A stretch of DNA of 13,243 nucleotides from Clostridia bacterium. Lineage in GTDB: Bacteria; Bacillota; DSM-16504; Desulfitibacterales; Desulfitibacteraceae. The stretch is taken from NCBI GenBank assembly GCA_018333845.1, contig JAGXSK010000254.1, positions 1-13,243 of the forward strand. Reading direction: 5' to 3'. The notes beneath the pieces are model-generated. The model ran no database searches, was not told the DNA's origin, and saw only the letters and a list, made by a program, of their open reading frames with translations. Position numbers and translations under genes: made by a program. Of the stretch, positions 1 to 7,492 are shown piece by piece (positions within the stretch are counted from its first letter, which is position 1; each line of letters begins with the position of its first letter).

Positions 1-84
1 AGTTATCTCAACAGCTTATTCTGTCAAAGCAGTTAGCATAATTCACCTAAAACTAACCCTTCAACCTCTTAATTATCCTTAAAC

Positions 85-149
85 ATGCGGTGCAATACCT
101 GTCAAACTTTCCCCAAAGCTAGACCCCTTGACAGGTATTGTGCCTGCAT
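85..149. repeat. Imperfect inverted repeat / stem-loop
   Basis: Positions 93-105 (caatacctgtcaa) and 128-140 (ttgacaggtattg) are exact reverse complements, 13 bp. Outside them, ATGCGG at 85-90 faces CTGCAT at 144-149 with a small bulge, which lengthens the stem. The loop of about 22 nt (106-127) contains CTTT and AAAG that could form a short inner stem. No U-tract follows on either strand, so a simple terminator is unlikely. It could be a transposon-end or REP/MITE-like repeat, or a structured RNA; only the pairing is seen. Confidence 0.6.
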
Positions 150-224
150 TGTTATGCTCTTTGATGAGGTTGACTAGGTGTTTTTTAGCTATAGTTGTTG
201 GGTTTTTGTTTTTTAAAGGCAGTT

Positions 225-274
225 AAAGTAGATTTTTTGTCTTGTTCTCTTGCTTTTTTAAAAAACTCTACTTT
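225..274. repeat. AT-rich imperfect inverted repeat
   Basis: AAAGTAGATTTTTT at 225-238 is mirrored by AAAAAA-C-TCTACTTT at 260-274, with one bulged base and a loop of about 21 nt rich in T and C. The stem is mostly A:T. It may be a weak terminator for a gene entering from either side, or chance pairing in AT-rich spacer DNA. Confidence 0.35.
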
Positions 275-318
275 TTCATACTTTAGTTAACACTACCACT
301 AGTATTTACCATAACAGT

Positions 319-357
319 AAAAAACTATTTAAGGGAGCCTCTAATTAAGACTCCCTT
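319..357 (-). terminator. Intrinsic terminator of the priA-rsmB unit
   Basis: On the minus strand AAGGGAG (357-351) pairs with CTCCCTT (337-331). The stem continues inward with two G:U wobbles to a 5-nt AATTA loop. Six T residues (324-319) follow about six bases after the stem. The rsmB stop codon (347-345) sits in the loop-proximal part, so the hairpin overlaps the end of the gene. Confidence 0.8.
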
Positions 358-1700
358 ACTATTCGTGCAATAAAAAACCCGTCCATATTATGCCTCTGTG
401 GAAGAATCTGCATAAAGCCTATTTTAGCTGTATGCTGTAAATGGGGATCTTTAGTCAATTCATGTGGAATATAAGGCAACAGGCTATTAAAACTAAAACC
501 CAGGTTATTTTTTAAAAATTTTTCCACAACATCATGGTTTTCCTCATGGGTCATGGTACATGTACTGTAAACCAGGACACCACCGGGCTTTAAACATTTT
601 GCTGCACCCTCAATTATTTCCAACTGCAGCCTTGATAACTCCTTGATCTGCTGCTGGTTTTTTCTCCAGCGCAGGTCAGCTCTCCTTCTTAAAACTCCTA
701 TACCTGAACAGGGAACATCCAGCAAAAGGTAATCAATTCTTCTTTCAAATAAGACCCCAATTCTTTGGGCCTCCTGTTTTTGAAGCTGAATAGAATTAAT
801 ACCTAACCTTCTTGCATTTTGTTCAATTAGCTTTAGCTTATGACTGTGAATATCAAAAGCCAGAATTGTACTTTTATCAGCTGTAAGCTGTGCAAGATGA
901 GTAGTCTTTGAACCTGGAGCCGCACAGCCATCAATAATAGTGGAGTTAGGTGCTGGGTTTAAACACCTGGCAACCAGCATGGATGCCTCATCCTGCATGA
1001 TAAACAAACCCTGGGCAAAGGCTTCAATTTTATCTATTTGTTCAAAATTTCCTATCTCCAAGCCTTCAGGGGCATAAAGAGTTTTTTTAACGTTAATGCC
1101 TCTATTTATAAATAAAGTCATTAGCTCCTCAACCTGGATTTTGAGGGTATTTACCCTTATTGTATTGGGACCTCTGGAGTTATTATGCCTGCACAGTGCA
1201 ATAGTTTCTTCGATGCCATACTCCTCCACCCATCTTTTTACCAGCCATTTTGGGTGAGAATAGACAACGGATATATGCAGTACTGGATCATCCTGAACAT
1301 CTGGGTAGGGTATATCATTCAGGTTTCTGGCAATATTTCGGAGAACGCCATTTACAAACTTGACGCTTCCTGGGTTTCCATACTTTTTTGCCAGGCTCAC
1401 TGATTCGTTGCATGCTGCAGAAACAGGAACCTTGTCCAGGTATATTAACTGGTATATTCCTGTCAGGATAATATAATTAATCCATGGTTCTATCTTCTTT
1501 TTGCTTACAAATCTGTCCCTTATCCACTCAAGGGTATTTTTGTTTTTTACAGTTCCATAGACAATTTCAGTAATAAAACGACGCTCAAGGGGACTAAAAT
1601 TAGTCTCCTTGAGCAGATTGTTTATGGCTATATTTGTATAAGCACCTTTTTCTAAAACTTCAAATACTGCTTTTAAAGCTGCATCTCTTACTTTATCCAT
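345..1700 (-). CDS. rsmB: 16S rRNA (cytosine-967-C5)-methyltransferase RsmB
   Basis: SAM-dependent RNA m5C methyltransferase of the RsmB/Sun family, which methylates C967 of 16S rRNA (E. coli numbering) in the cytoplasm. The 451 residues show the family layout. An N-terminal NusB-like RNA-binding domain (about 1-130) precedes the Rossmann methyltransferase domain. The SAM-binding motif DGCAAPGSK is at 257-265, DVPCSG at 328-333 with the release cysteine C331, and STCT at 379-382 with the catalytic nucleophile C381. Length is normal for the family (about 430-450). The ATG at 1700 has AGGAG at 1712-1708, seven bases upstream. It is the last gene of the priA-def-fmt group, 19 bases after yugP. 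Position next to fmt/def is conserved in Bacillus, which supports the name. Confidence is high. Confidence 0.95.
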   Translation of the reverse strand: MDKVRDAALKAVFEVLEKGAYTNIAINNLLKETNFSPLERRFITEIVYGTVKNKNTLEWIRDRFVSKKKIEPWINYIILTGIYQLIYLDKVPVSAACNESVSLAKKYGNPGSVKFVNGVLRNIARNLNDIPYPDVQDDPVLHISVVYSHPKWLVKRWVEEYGIEETIALCRHNNSRGPNTIRVNTLKIQVEELMTLFINRGINVKKTLYAPEGLEIGNFEQIDKIEAFAQGLFIMQDEASMLVARCLNPAPNSTIIDGCAAPGSKTTHLAQLTADKSTILAFDIHSHKLKLIEQNARRLGINSIQLQKQEAQRIGVLFERRIDYLLLDVPCSGIGVLRRRADLRWRKNQQQIKELSRLQLEIIEGAAKCLKPGGVLVYSTCTMTHEENHDVVEKFLKNNLGFSFNSLLPYIPHELTKDPHLQHTAKIGFMQILPQRHNMDGFFIARIVRES

Positions 1701-1719
1701 AGAGTATCTCCTATATATT

Positions 1720-2397
1720 CTATTCTTCCCCTAGAATTCTTGATAATATAAATAATCTAACAAGGTTTAATATGGCAGCTATTGCTGCAGCTACATAGGT
1801 TAAAGCTGCTGCTTTTAATACCTTTTGTACACCTGTTACTTCCTGGGGAGCTATAAAGCCATGGGCCTGCAGCTGGCCAATGGCCCTTCTGCTGGCATTA
1901 AATTCAACAGGCAGTGTTACTATTTGAAACAATACTACTGCTGTAAAAAGGTAAATCCCTATATTCAAAAAAGAAGGACTTCCTAATATTAATCCTAGTA
2001 TTATTATTGGGAATGAAAGGGTCGAGCCTATCTGGGCTACAGGAACAAAAGTCGATCTAAGCTCCAGGGGAAAATATCCGTTATTATGCTGAATTGCATG
2101 ACCTGCCTCATGGGCGGCTACTCCCAGGGAAGCAAGAGAAGTTCCCGAGTACACCTCTGGCGATAAACGTACTGTTTTGGACCTGGGGTCATAATGGTCA
2201 GACAGTTTACCAGGGGTCATCTCAACCTTAACATCATACATGCCATTACTTGCAAGTATCTTTTGTGCGACCATTGCCCCATTTACTCCTTTAGCAGAAG
2301 CTACCTTAAGATACTTATTAAAAGTCGTTGTAATCTTAACCTGTGAATAAATGGAGAGAATTATTGCTGGTATTAATAATAATAAAGTAAAATCCAT
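1720..2397 (-). CDS. yugP: YugP-type membrane zinc metallopeptidase
   Basis: Predicted integral-membrane zinc metalloprotease of the neutral zinc metallopeptidase / YugP family (Pfam Zn_peptidase_2); substrate unknown. From the ATG at 2397 it has 225 residues. An N-terminal membrane segment (about 2-19) is followed by a soluble stretch carrying HEAGH at 96-100, with zinc ligands H96 and H100 and catalytic E97. EFNAS at 165-169 probably supplies the third ligand, E165. Further hydrophobic segments lie at about 120-140, 145-163 and 200-222. A longer frame from a TTG at 2418 exists, but the GAGGTG at 2409-2404 lies 6 nt upstream of the ATG at 2397, so the ATG is preferred. It has its own candidate promoter. 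YugP homologues often sit near rsmB/fmt in Clostridia. The family call is firm; the cellular role is not known. Confidence 0.88.
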   Translation of the reverse strand: MDFTLLLLIPAIILSIYSQVKITTTFNKYLKVASAKGVNGAMVAQKILASNGMYDVKVEMTPGKLSDHYDPRSKTVRLSPEVYSGTSLASLGVAAHEAGHAIQHNNGYFPLELRSTFVPVAQIGSTLSFPIIILGLILGSPSFLNIGIYLFTAVVLFQIVTLPVEFNASRRAIGQLQAHGFIAPQEVTGVQKVLKAAALTYVAAAIAAILNLVRLFILSRILGEE

Positions 2398-2403
2398 CAA
2401 CAT

Positions 2404-2409
2404 CACCTC
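2404..2409 (-). promoter_or_regulatory. Ribosome binding site that sets the yugP start
   Basis: GAGGTG on the minus strand, 6 nt before the ATG at 2397. It lies downstream of the alternative TTG (2418) and directly abuts an ATG at 2403, so only 2397 has normal spacing. Confidence 0.7.
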
Positions 2410-2461
2410 TTTTGTCAAATTTTAATATAGAATACAAAATACATATGTTATTACTAATTAT

Positions 2462-2470
2462 ATTATACCA
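2462..2470 (-). promoter_or_regulatory. Candidate extended -10 promoter for yugP-rsmB
   Basis: TGGTATAAT on the minus strand is a perfect extended -10 element (TGnTATAAT), about 65 bases upstream of the yugP ATG. A perfect TTGACA occurs at 2480-2475 but is only 4 nt before the TG, too close to act as the usual -35. The gap between DUF116 and yugP (2398-2519) is the longest inside this operon, which fits an internal promoter. Confidence 0.5.
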
Positions 2471-2519
2471 CTTTTGTCAATATTAACATAAATACTTTTA
2501 ATGTTCTGGGCATAAGTTG

Positions 2520-3326
2520 TTAGTTTAATGGTTTTTGATTTTGGGTTAAGGGAAAAGAAACTACATTGTTAGCTCCCTTATGCAGAAAAAACTCAATGGC
2601 TTCCTCCACCGCTTTTAAACTGACCAGTGTATTAAAGCAAGGACCTTCAGGCCTAATATTAAGTATACCCAAAACAGGTAAGGGTTTGCTGTCTTTTATG
2701 CCGCTAGTCAAATCCCGTTCGCAGGCTATTGCAATAACAGCCTTTGGCCTGGCTTGTTCAATAAACTTTCTTGCCAGGGTGCCGCCAGATGCAATCACCA
2801 GTTTGACTCCATACTTTTGAGCTATGCCATGCAAATCATCTACAGGACATTGTCCACAACGAATGCAGTTTGCAGATTCAATGGTAATTTTATGTGGACA
2901 ATCACTTTTTTGAAGACAATGGGGAGCTAGAATCATGATTTTTTCAGGAGAAATAGTTAATCTATTACATTTCACAAGTTGATTATTAACTTCAATAAAG
3001 GAGCTTTTTATTATATGCTTATCTATACCAAGGATGCGACCTATATATAATGCAACTGGAAATAAGGTGTTTACTGCCAAAAGCATTATATTTTGCAAAA
3101 TGGGAGGCATGTTTCGTTCTTTTACGAGGGCAAAGACCAATCCTCCTATGCCAAAGCCCATAATTAAAAGTATGCTGCAAAAAATAGCAATTATTGCTAT
3201 GACTACAATTTGCTGATATGTGTCTGTACTCTTAAAAAATAGATGCCAGCTAAAAGCTAGTATTCCAAATAACAGAAGTAAACTAAAGCTTATTAAGCCT
3301 ATAAAGATCCTTTTTCTAGATTTCAT
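2520..3326 (-). CDS. DUF116 membrane protein with cysteine cluster
   Basis: Recognised as a DUF116 family protein; no biochemical role is established that I know of. The 268 residues begin with two clear membrane segments (about 7-27 and 38-66), with a third weaker hydrophobic stretch at about 78-100. A cytoplasmic domain follows with many conserved-looking cysteines: C137 and C143 (APHCLQKSDC), C154/C157/C160 (CIRCGQC), C202 (ACERD) and C230 (GPCFN). The C-x2-C-x2-C spacing plus outlying cysteines suggests a metal or Fe-S site, but this is inference. It starts 3 nt after the fmt stop with only a weak GGGGTG-type ribosome site, so translation may be coupled to fmt. It sits between fmt and yugP, a placement seen in other Clostridia. 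Redox sensing or maturation are possible roles, with nothing to choose between them. Confidence 0.85.
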   Translation of the reverse strand: MKSRKRIFIGLISFSLLLLFGILAFSWHLFFKSTDTYQQIVVIAIIAIFCSILLIMGFGIGGLVFALVKERNMPPILQNIMLLAVNTLFPVALYIGRILGIDKHIIKSSFIEVNNQLVKCNRLTISPEKIMILAPHCLQKSDCPHKITIESANCIRCGQCPVDDLHGIAQKYGVKLVIASGGTLARKFIEQARPKAVIAIACERDLTSGIKDSKPLPVLGILNIRPEGPCFNTLVSLKAVEEAIEFFLHKGANNVVSFPLTQNQKPLN

Positions 3327-3329
3327 TTC

Positions 3330-4268
3330 TTACACACCCCAGTTATTAAAGCATAATCCCTTTTTTAGGGCTTTCCCTTTTAAAAAATCCCTGACCTCCA
3401 TCCTTCTCTTGCCAGGCTGCTGCAATTCAACAAGCCTTATTATTCCCTGGCCTGCTTGTACATCAATACCACGATCTTGGTCAATATTGATTATTGTTCC
3501 TGGGCCAGCATTCATGTCTTTTAAGCTAACAATTTCACTCATCCAGACCTTAAGGTTTTCTTCTCCTAATGTTGTATATGCCCCAGGCCAGGGATTTAAA
3601 CCCCTTATAAGATTATGGATGTCAAGGGCAGGTTTTTTCCAGTTGACTTTTTCCATGTCTCTTTGAATTTTTGGAGCATATACTGCAAGTGAGTCATCCT
3701 GTGGTATTTTTTCTATGCCATTGGGCAGCTTTTTTAATACCTCAAGCATTAGATCTGCTCCTTGTATAGATAGTTTATCATGAATATCTCCCATGGTGTC
3801 ATTTATGTTAATTTTAACTTTGTCTTGTGCTAGTATATCACCTGTGTCCAGGCCCTGATTCATCTGCATTATGGTAACACCTGTTTCATCATCACCGTTA
3901 ATAACTGCCCAGTAAATTGGAGCTGCACCGCGATATTTTGGCAGCAGACTGGCATGAACATTTAAGCAGCCATATTTAGGCATGTTAAGGATTTCCTCTG
4001 GAATTAATTTTCCATAAGCTACCACAACAATTACATCTGGAGAGATATTTTTAAGAACTTGAAGAATATCCTTAATTATCTGGGGCTGCTCTACCCGCAA
4101 GCCAAGCCTCTCTGCAGCCCTTTTTATGGGAGGAGCTTGAAGGTTTTTCCCCCTGCCCTTTTTTCTATCAGGTTGGGTAATGACAAGGGGTATTTCAAAT
4201 TTTGAAGTATATATTTTTTCCAGGGTGGGAACAGCAAAGTCAGGTGTACCCATAAAGACAATCTTCAT
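3330..4268 (-). CDS. fmt: Methionyl-tRNA formyltransferase
   Basis: Transfers a formyl group from 10-formyl-tetrahydrofolate to initiator Met-tRNA, making fMet-tRNA for translation initiation. From the ATG at 4268 the protein has 312 residues, normal for Fmt. It opens with MKIVFMGTPDFAV. The folate-site motif SLLPKYRGAAPI is at 107-118, and the catalytic triad corresponds to N103, H105 and D141 (LNVHAS and DTGDIL). The C-terminal tRNA-binding domain runs from about 205 and includes RGLNPWPGAY. A GTG at 4277 would add three residues, but AGGTGA (4279-4274) lies 5 nt before the ATG and overlaps that GTG, so the ATG is preferred. The ribosome site also overlaps the def stop codon, so the two genes of the formyl-methionine cycle are likely translationally coupled. 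Confidence 0.96.
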   Translation of the reverse strand: MKIVFMGTPDFAVPTLEKIYTSKFEIPLVITQPDRKKGRGKNLQAPPIKRAAERLGLRVEQPQIIKDILQVLKNISPDVIVVVAYGKLIPEEILNMPKYGCLNVHASLLPKYRGAAPIYWAVINGDDETGVTIMQMNQGLDTGDILAQDKVKININDTMGDIHDKLSIQGADLMLEVLKKLPNGIEKIPQDDSLAVYAPKIQRDMEKVNWKKPALDIHNLIRGLNPWPGAYTTLGEENLKVWMSEIVSLKDMNAGPGTIINIDQDRGIDVQAGQGIIRLVELQQPGKRRMEVRDFLKGKALKKGLCFNNWGV

Positions 4269-4273
4269 ATCTA

Positions 4274-4279
4274 TCACCT
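4274..4279 (-). promoter_or_regulatory. Ribosome binding site that sets the fmt start
   Basis: AGGTGA on the minus strand overlaps the def stop (TAG, 4280-4278) and lies 5 nt before the fmt ATG at 4268. It covers the upstream GTG at 4277, which therefore cannot use it. Confidence 0.65.
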
Positions 4280-4733
4280 AATCTATCTTTTCAATATTAT
4301 CTGATATGTCAATGAACAGGATGCCATCCAAGTGGTCTATTTCATGTTGAAAAGCCCTGGCTAATAAGCCCTTTGCTTCTATCTCAACCTTTTCACCATG
4401 TCTATTGAGGCCAGCTACCACAATTTTTTCACATCTAGCAACGTTGCCTTTAACCCCTGGTATGCTTAAACAGCCTTCCACATCTATTTGAGTTCCCTCT
4501 GAACTAATTATTTCAGGGTTGATAAGCTCTATCAGGCCTTCTCCTATATCAACTATAATAACACGCTTTGATACACCAACCTGTGGAGCAGCTAACCCAA
4601 CTCCCTGGGCATCTCTCATGGTCTCCTGCATGTTATCCAAAAGTTTTAAAATATTTGAGTTGATCTTTGGAACAGGCTTGGCTTTTTCCTTTAGTATATT
4701 ATCTCCTACTTTTACAATTTGATATATGGCCAT
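4278..4733 (-). CDS. def: Peptide deformylase
   Basis: Iron/zinc hydrolase that removes the N-terminal formyl group from nascent proteins, reversing the modification installed by the fmt product encoded just downstream. All three family motifs are present in 151 residues: GVGLAAPQ at 44-51, EGCLS at 86-90 and QHEIDH at 129-134. Metal ligands are C88, H130 and H134, and the catalytic acid/base is E131. The short length and the EGCLS form fit the type 1 deformylases of Clostridia. The ATG at 4733 has a strong AAGGGAGGA (4749-4741) with about 8 nt spacing from its GGAGG core. It lies 30 nt after priA and runs directly into fmt. There is nothing unusual in the sequence; assignment is secure. Confidence 0.97.
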   Translation of the reverse strand: MAIYQIVKVGDNILKEKAKPVPKINSNILKLLDNMQETMRDAQGVGLAAPQVGVSKRVIIVDIGEGLIELINPEIISSEGTQIDVEGCLSIPGVKGNVARCEKIVVAGLNRHGEKVEIEAKGLLARAFQHEIDHLDGILFIDISDNIEKID

Positions 4734-4763
4734 TTATATTTCCTCCCTTGTTAATGTGCATTA

Positions 4764-7199
4764 CTAGCCAAAGCTGTTGGGGTTTATATCTATATTGACA
4801 CTTACCTTATTGCTAAGTGGATTAGCCTTGTAAAACTCATCAAGACAATTTCTAATTATGGGTCTTAAATTGAGCCCTTTTTCGTACTTTAAAAGAAGCT
4901 GATATCTATATTTTCCCTTAATTTTTACCAAACCGCAAGGATTTGGACCAAGAATTTGTACTAAACTTGTATTTTTTTTATTGTGTATACCCTGGAGCAA
5001 ACATCTGTAAAAGAAGTCTGCACCTTTACTAACATGTTCCTCAATTCTACCGGCAAAGACAATTCTTATAATCTGGCTAAAGGGTGGATAGCTATATTCT
5101 TTCCTAAAGGCTATTTCTTCCTTATAAAACGCAAGAAAATCCTGATTTTTTGCATGTATTATACTTATATCCTCTGGGTTGAAGGTCTGAATAATCACCC
5201 TGCCCTCCCATTTACCCCTGCCAGCTCTTCCCGCTACCTGGGTTAATAATTGAAAAGATTTTTCCCTGCTACGAAAATCAGGAAGATTTAAAGTTGTATC
5301 TGCTGCAATAACTCCCACAAGGGTTACATTTGGAAAATCCAGTCCCTTTGCTACCATCTGGGTACCAATAAGGACATTTGTTTTCCCCCTGGAAAAATCA
5401 TCTAAATATTTCTTCACCATTTCTTTTTTGTCTGCTATATCACCATCTATTCTCATAATATTAACATCAGGAAAGAAATTTTTAAATTCATGCTCAACCT
5501 TTTGAGTACCGATACCATATGGTTTCCAATGCGGGGAAGTGCATTGGGGACAGTTCTTTGGAATGGACTGACTGAAACCACAATAGTGGCAGAGCATTTT
5601 TTGGCTGGTATGGTGATATGTTAATGAAACCTCGCAGTTGACACATTTTAGAATATAACCGCAGTCACGACATAGTACAAAGGAAGCAAATCCCCTTCTA
5701 TTTAAATACAAGATAATTTGTTTGTTATCAGCAAGGGTTTTTCTAATTTCCTCCTGCAGACTTCTGCTGAATATACTAAAGTTTCCTTCTCGCAGTTCAT
5801 TTTTCATATCTATTACTTTAACAGTTGGAAGCTTGTAATCCTTTATCCTTTTTGACAGGCATAGTAAACCCATTTTCTCAGATTGGGCAGCTAAAAATGT
5901 TTCCAGGGATGGGGTAGCACTTCCAAAAATGGCAGGGCAATTATGCCACATTGCTCTTTTTAATGCTACTTCTTTTGCATTATATTTCGGGTCGTTATCC
6001 TGTTTGTAGCTAGTATCATGTTCTTCATCAATTATGATAGCCCCTAATTTTTTAACAGGGGCAAAAACTACAGAACGAGCTCCAACAATTATTTGCTTAT
6101 GTCCAAATTTAATGGCCGCCCATGCTTCATATCTTTCTTTTTGAGTCAATTTGCTATGTAAAATAACTAAACTATCTGGAAATCGGGCCTCAAGTCTTTT
6201 GACAATTTGTAGCGTAAGAAAGATTTCAGGAAGAGCAAGGATACATTGCAGCCCTTTTTTTAAACAATATTCCATTATTTCCATATAAACTTCAGTTTTA
6301 CCACTACCTGTTACCCCATATAAAACATAGGGAGCGTACCTTTTATTATCAATATCCCCTGCAATTACTTCAAAGGCTTCCTTCTGCTCTTTATTAAGAC
6401 AAAGGGACCCTAATAATTTTGCATCCCCTTGTTCATATTTTTCAATTGTAATAATTTCTTTATCCATTAATCTTTTTAAGGCGCCCATGTCTAAATTTTT
6501 TTTAGTAATTAAATCCTGCACAGAATAATTAAGGCCTTCCTGCAATACTTTTATAGCCTCCCATTGTTTTGGAGCCCTTTTCCTTAGATAATTAAACTTC
6601 TTAACATCTAGTACATCTGTATTTAGAACGGCCTTTAAAGAGTTCCAGTCCCTCCTTCTTTCTTTATGCTTTACCTGGTGATGTTCTTCAATATAACCCT
6701 TGTCCAACAGCTCTTTATAGGCTTTTTTATAAGCCTTAAGTTCATTTTCCAGCACTTCATAGTCAAACCACTGATCCTGGCCAGCAATTTTACTCAATAA
6801 TTCCTGGGCAATAGATGATAAACTGCCTTTATCCCCTTGTGTAGCAAGTTTAAATCTTCTTAGTATATTAGGGAAAGCACCAACAGGCATGAACATTTTT
6901 AGAGCTTTAATTTTAGTTGTTAAATAATAATGTCTTAACCAATCTGCAAGCTGCATCTCTTCATGGTTTAAACTCAAGGCAGGGCTAAAAACATCTTCTA
7001 TCTCTTTTAGCCTGGCGTGTTGTTTAACATGGGACAGTTCAATAACATATCCATATTTTAATGTATTCCCAAAAGGTACAAGAACCAGGCTCCCCTCAGC
7101 CACACTATTTGCTAAGTGGGCTGGAACCAAGTATTGAAATGGCTTATCAAGAGATCTATGGTTATTGTTTATTATTACACTAGCATATAATTGTTTCAC
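4764..7199 (-). CDS. priA: Primosomal protein N', replication restart helicase PriA
   Basis: Superfamily 2 DNA helicase that recognises stalled forks and D-loops and reloads the replisome. In its 811 residues, an N-terminal 3'-end DNA-binding domain (about 1-105, with LDKPFQYLVP) precedes the helicase core. Walker A GVTGSGKT is at 295-302 and DEEH at 391-394. A zinc-binding insert contains eight cysteines (C510, C513, C519, C522, C537, C540, C550, C553), enough for two zinc ions. GTQMVAKGLDFP is at 612-623 and the arginine-finger motif QVAGRAGR at 654-661. Length is at the upper end of Firmicute PriA. The start is GTG at 7199, with AGAGG (7217-7213) 13 nt upstream, a rather long spacing; the frame has no better start. 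In Bacillus priA follows coaBC directly. Here it begins a separate unit after a terminator. Confidence 0.96.
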   Translation of the reverse strand: MKQLYASVIINNNHRSLDKPFQYLVPAHLANSVAEGSLVLVPFGNTLKYGYVIELSHVKQHARLKEIEDVFSPALSLNHEEMQLADWLRHYYLTTKIKALKMFMPVGAFPNILRRFKLATQGDKGSLSSIAQELLSKIAGQDQWFDYEVLENELKAYKKAYKELLDKGYIEEHHQVKHKERRRDWNSLKAVLNTDVLDVKKFNYLRKRAPKQWEAIKVLQEGLNYSVQDLITKKNLDMGALKRLMDKEIITIEKYEQGDAKLLGSLCLNKEQKEAFEVIAGDIDNKRYAPYVLYGVTGSGKTEVYMEIMEYCLKKGLQCILALPEIFLTLQIVKRLEARFPDSLVILHSKLTQKERYEAWAAIKFGHKQIIVGARSVVFAPVKKLGAIIIDEEHDTSYKQDNDPKYNAKEVALKRAMWHNCPAIFGSATPSLETFLAAQSEKMGLLCLSKRIKDYKLPTVKVIDMKNELREGNFSIFSRSLQEEIRKTLADNKQIILYLNRRGFASFVLCRDCGYILKCVNCEVSLTYHHTSQKMLCHYCGFSQSIPKNCPQCTSPHWKPYGIGTQKVEHEFKNFFPDVNIMRIDGDIADKKEMVKKYLDDFSRGKTNVLIGTQMVAKGLDFPNVTLVGVIAADTTLNLPDFRSREKSFQLLTQVAGRAGRGKWEGRVIIQTFNPEDISIIHAKNQDFLAFYKEEIAFRKEYSYPPFSQIIRIVFAGRIEEHVSKGADFFYRCLLQGIHNKKNTSLVQILGPNPCGLVKIKGKYRYQLLLKYEKGLNLRPIIRNCLDEFYKANPLSNKVSVNIDINPNSFG

Positions 7200-7223
7200 T
7201 GTTTGATCCCATCCTCTACAATC

Positions 7224-7253
7224 ATTATATCAAACTTGTCCATATTAGGTGAA
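7224..7253 (-). promoter_or_regulatory. Candidate priA promoter
   Basis: TATAAT at 7229-7224 (perfect -10) with TTCACC at 7253-7248 (4 of 6 -35 positions) and an 18-nt spacer. The predicted start near 7217 leaves a leader of under 20 nt that just includes the AGAGG site. The upstream terminator at 7457-7492 makes a promoter in this gap necessary, but these boxes are only a candidate. Confidence 0.35.
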
Positions 7254-7300
7254 AAAAAGAGATTTAAAAATGCTCTTTACAACTTAAAACAACATTTATG

Positions 7301-7317
7301 CCAGCAGCAACTGCTGG
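7301..7317. repeat. Short GC-rich hairpin with neighbouring repeat
   Basis: CCAGCAG (7301-7307) and CTGCTGG (7311-7317) form a perfect 7-bp stem with a CAA loop. A near copy of its core, CAGCAACTGCTG against CAGTAACTGCTG, follows about 18 bases later (7320-7332). The element lies upstream of the priA promoter candidate in the 285-nt gap. No T-run follows on the minus strand, so it is not an obvious terminator. Confidence 0.4.
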
Positions 7318-7456
7318 ATTCCAGTAACTGCTGTAAAAGACCCTGGTATATTACATCAGGAATAGAATTTGGAAAGGATGGATCAATAGTTATTTTATTT
7401 TTTGCATAGACTCCATTATTATTTAGATTAAAAAACACCTTACTAAGAGATAGTTT

Positions 7457-7492
7457 AAAAAATAAAACTAGACTTTTAAGGAGTCTAGTTTT
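7457..7492 (-). terminator. Intrinsic terminator of the 2H phosphoesterase gene
   Basis: On the minus strand AAAACTAGACT (7492-7482) pairs exactly with AGTCTAGTTTT (7474-7464), 11 bp plus one G:U pair, around a 5-nt loop. TTTTATTTTTT follows. The gene's TAG stop (7487-7485) is inside the upstream arm. This is a clear terminator that separates the gene from priA. Confidence 0.88.

Larger units (their letters stand above)
1..318. other. Gene-free region downstream of rsmB
   Basis: No convincing reading frame with a ribosome binding site is seen on either strand. The stretch is AT-rich and holds two inverted repeats (about 85-149 and 225-274), described separately. It lies beyond the rsmB terminator, where rlmN or prpC/prkC often follow in Firmicutes. 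Neither is seen, so the conserved cluster appears to end or to be interrupted here. A decayed insertion element is possible but cannot be shown from these bases. Confidence 0.6.

Noticed and set aside
3220..3666. A 148-codon open frame on the plus strand across fmt and DUF116.
   Set aside because: It is antisense to two well-supported genes, has no family resemblance and its composition is that of a reversed coding strand.
7196..7243. A 15-codon reading frame on the minus strand (MDKFDIMIVEDGIKQ) whose TGA overlaps the priA GTG as GTGA, suggesting a coupled leader peptide.
   Set aside because: No ribosome binding site precedes its ATG, the best -10 candidate for priA lies inside it, and it has no recognisable family. 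Only conservation in relatives would revive it.
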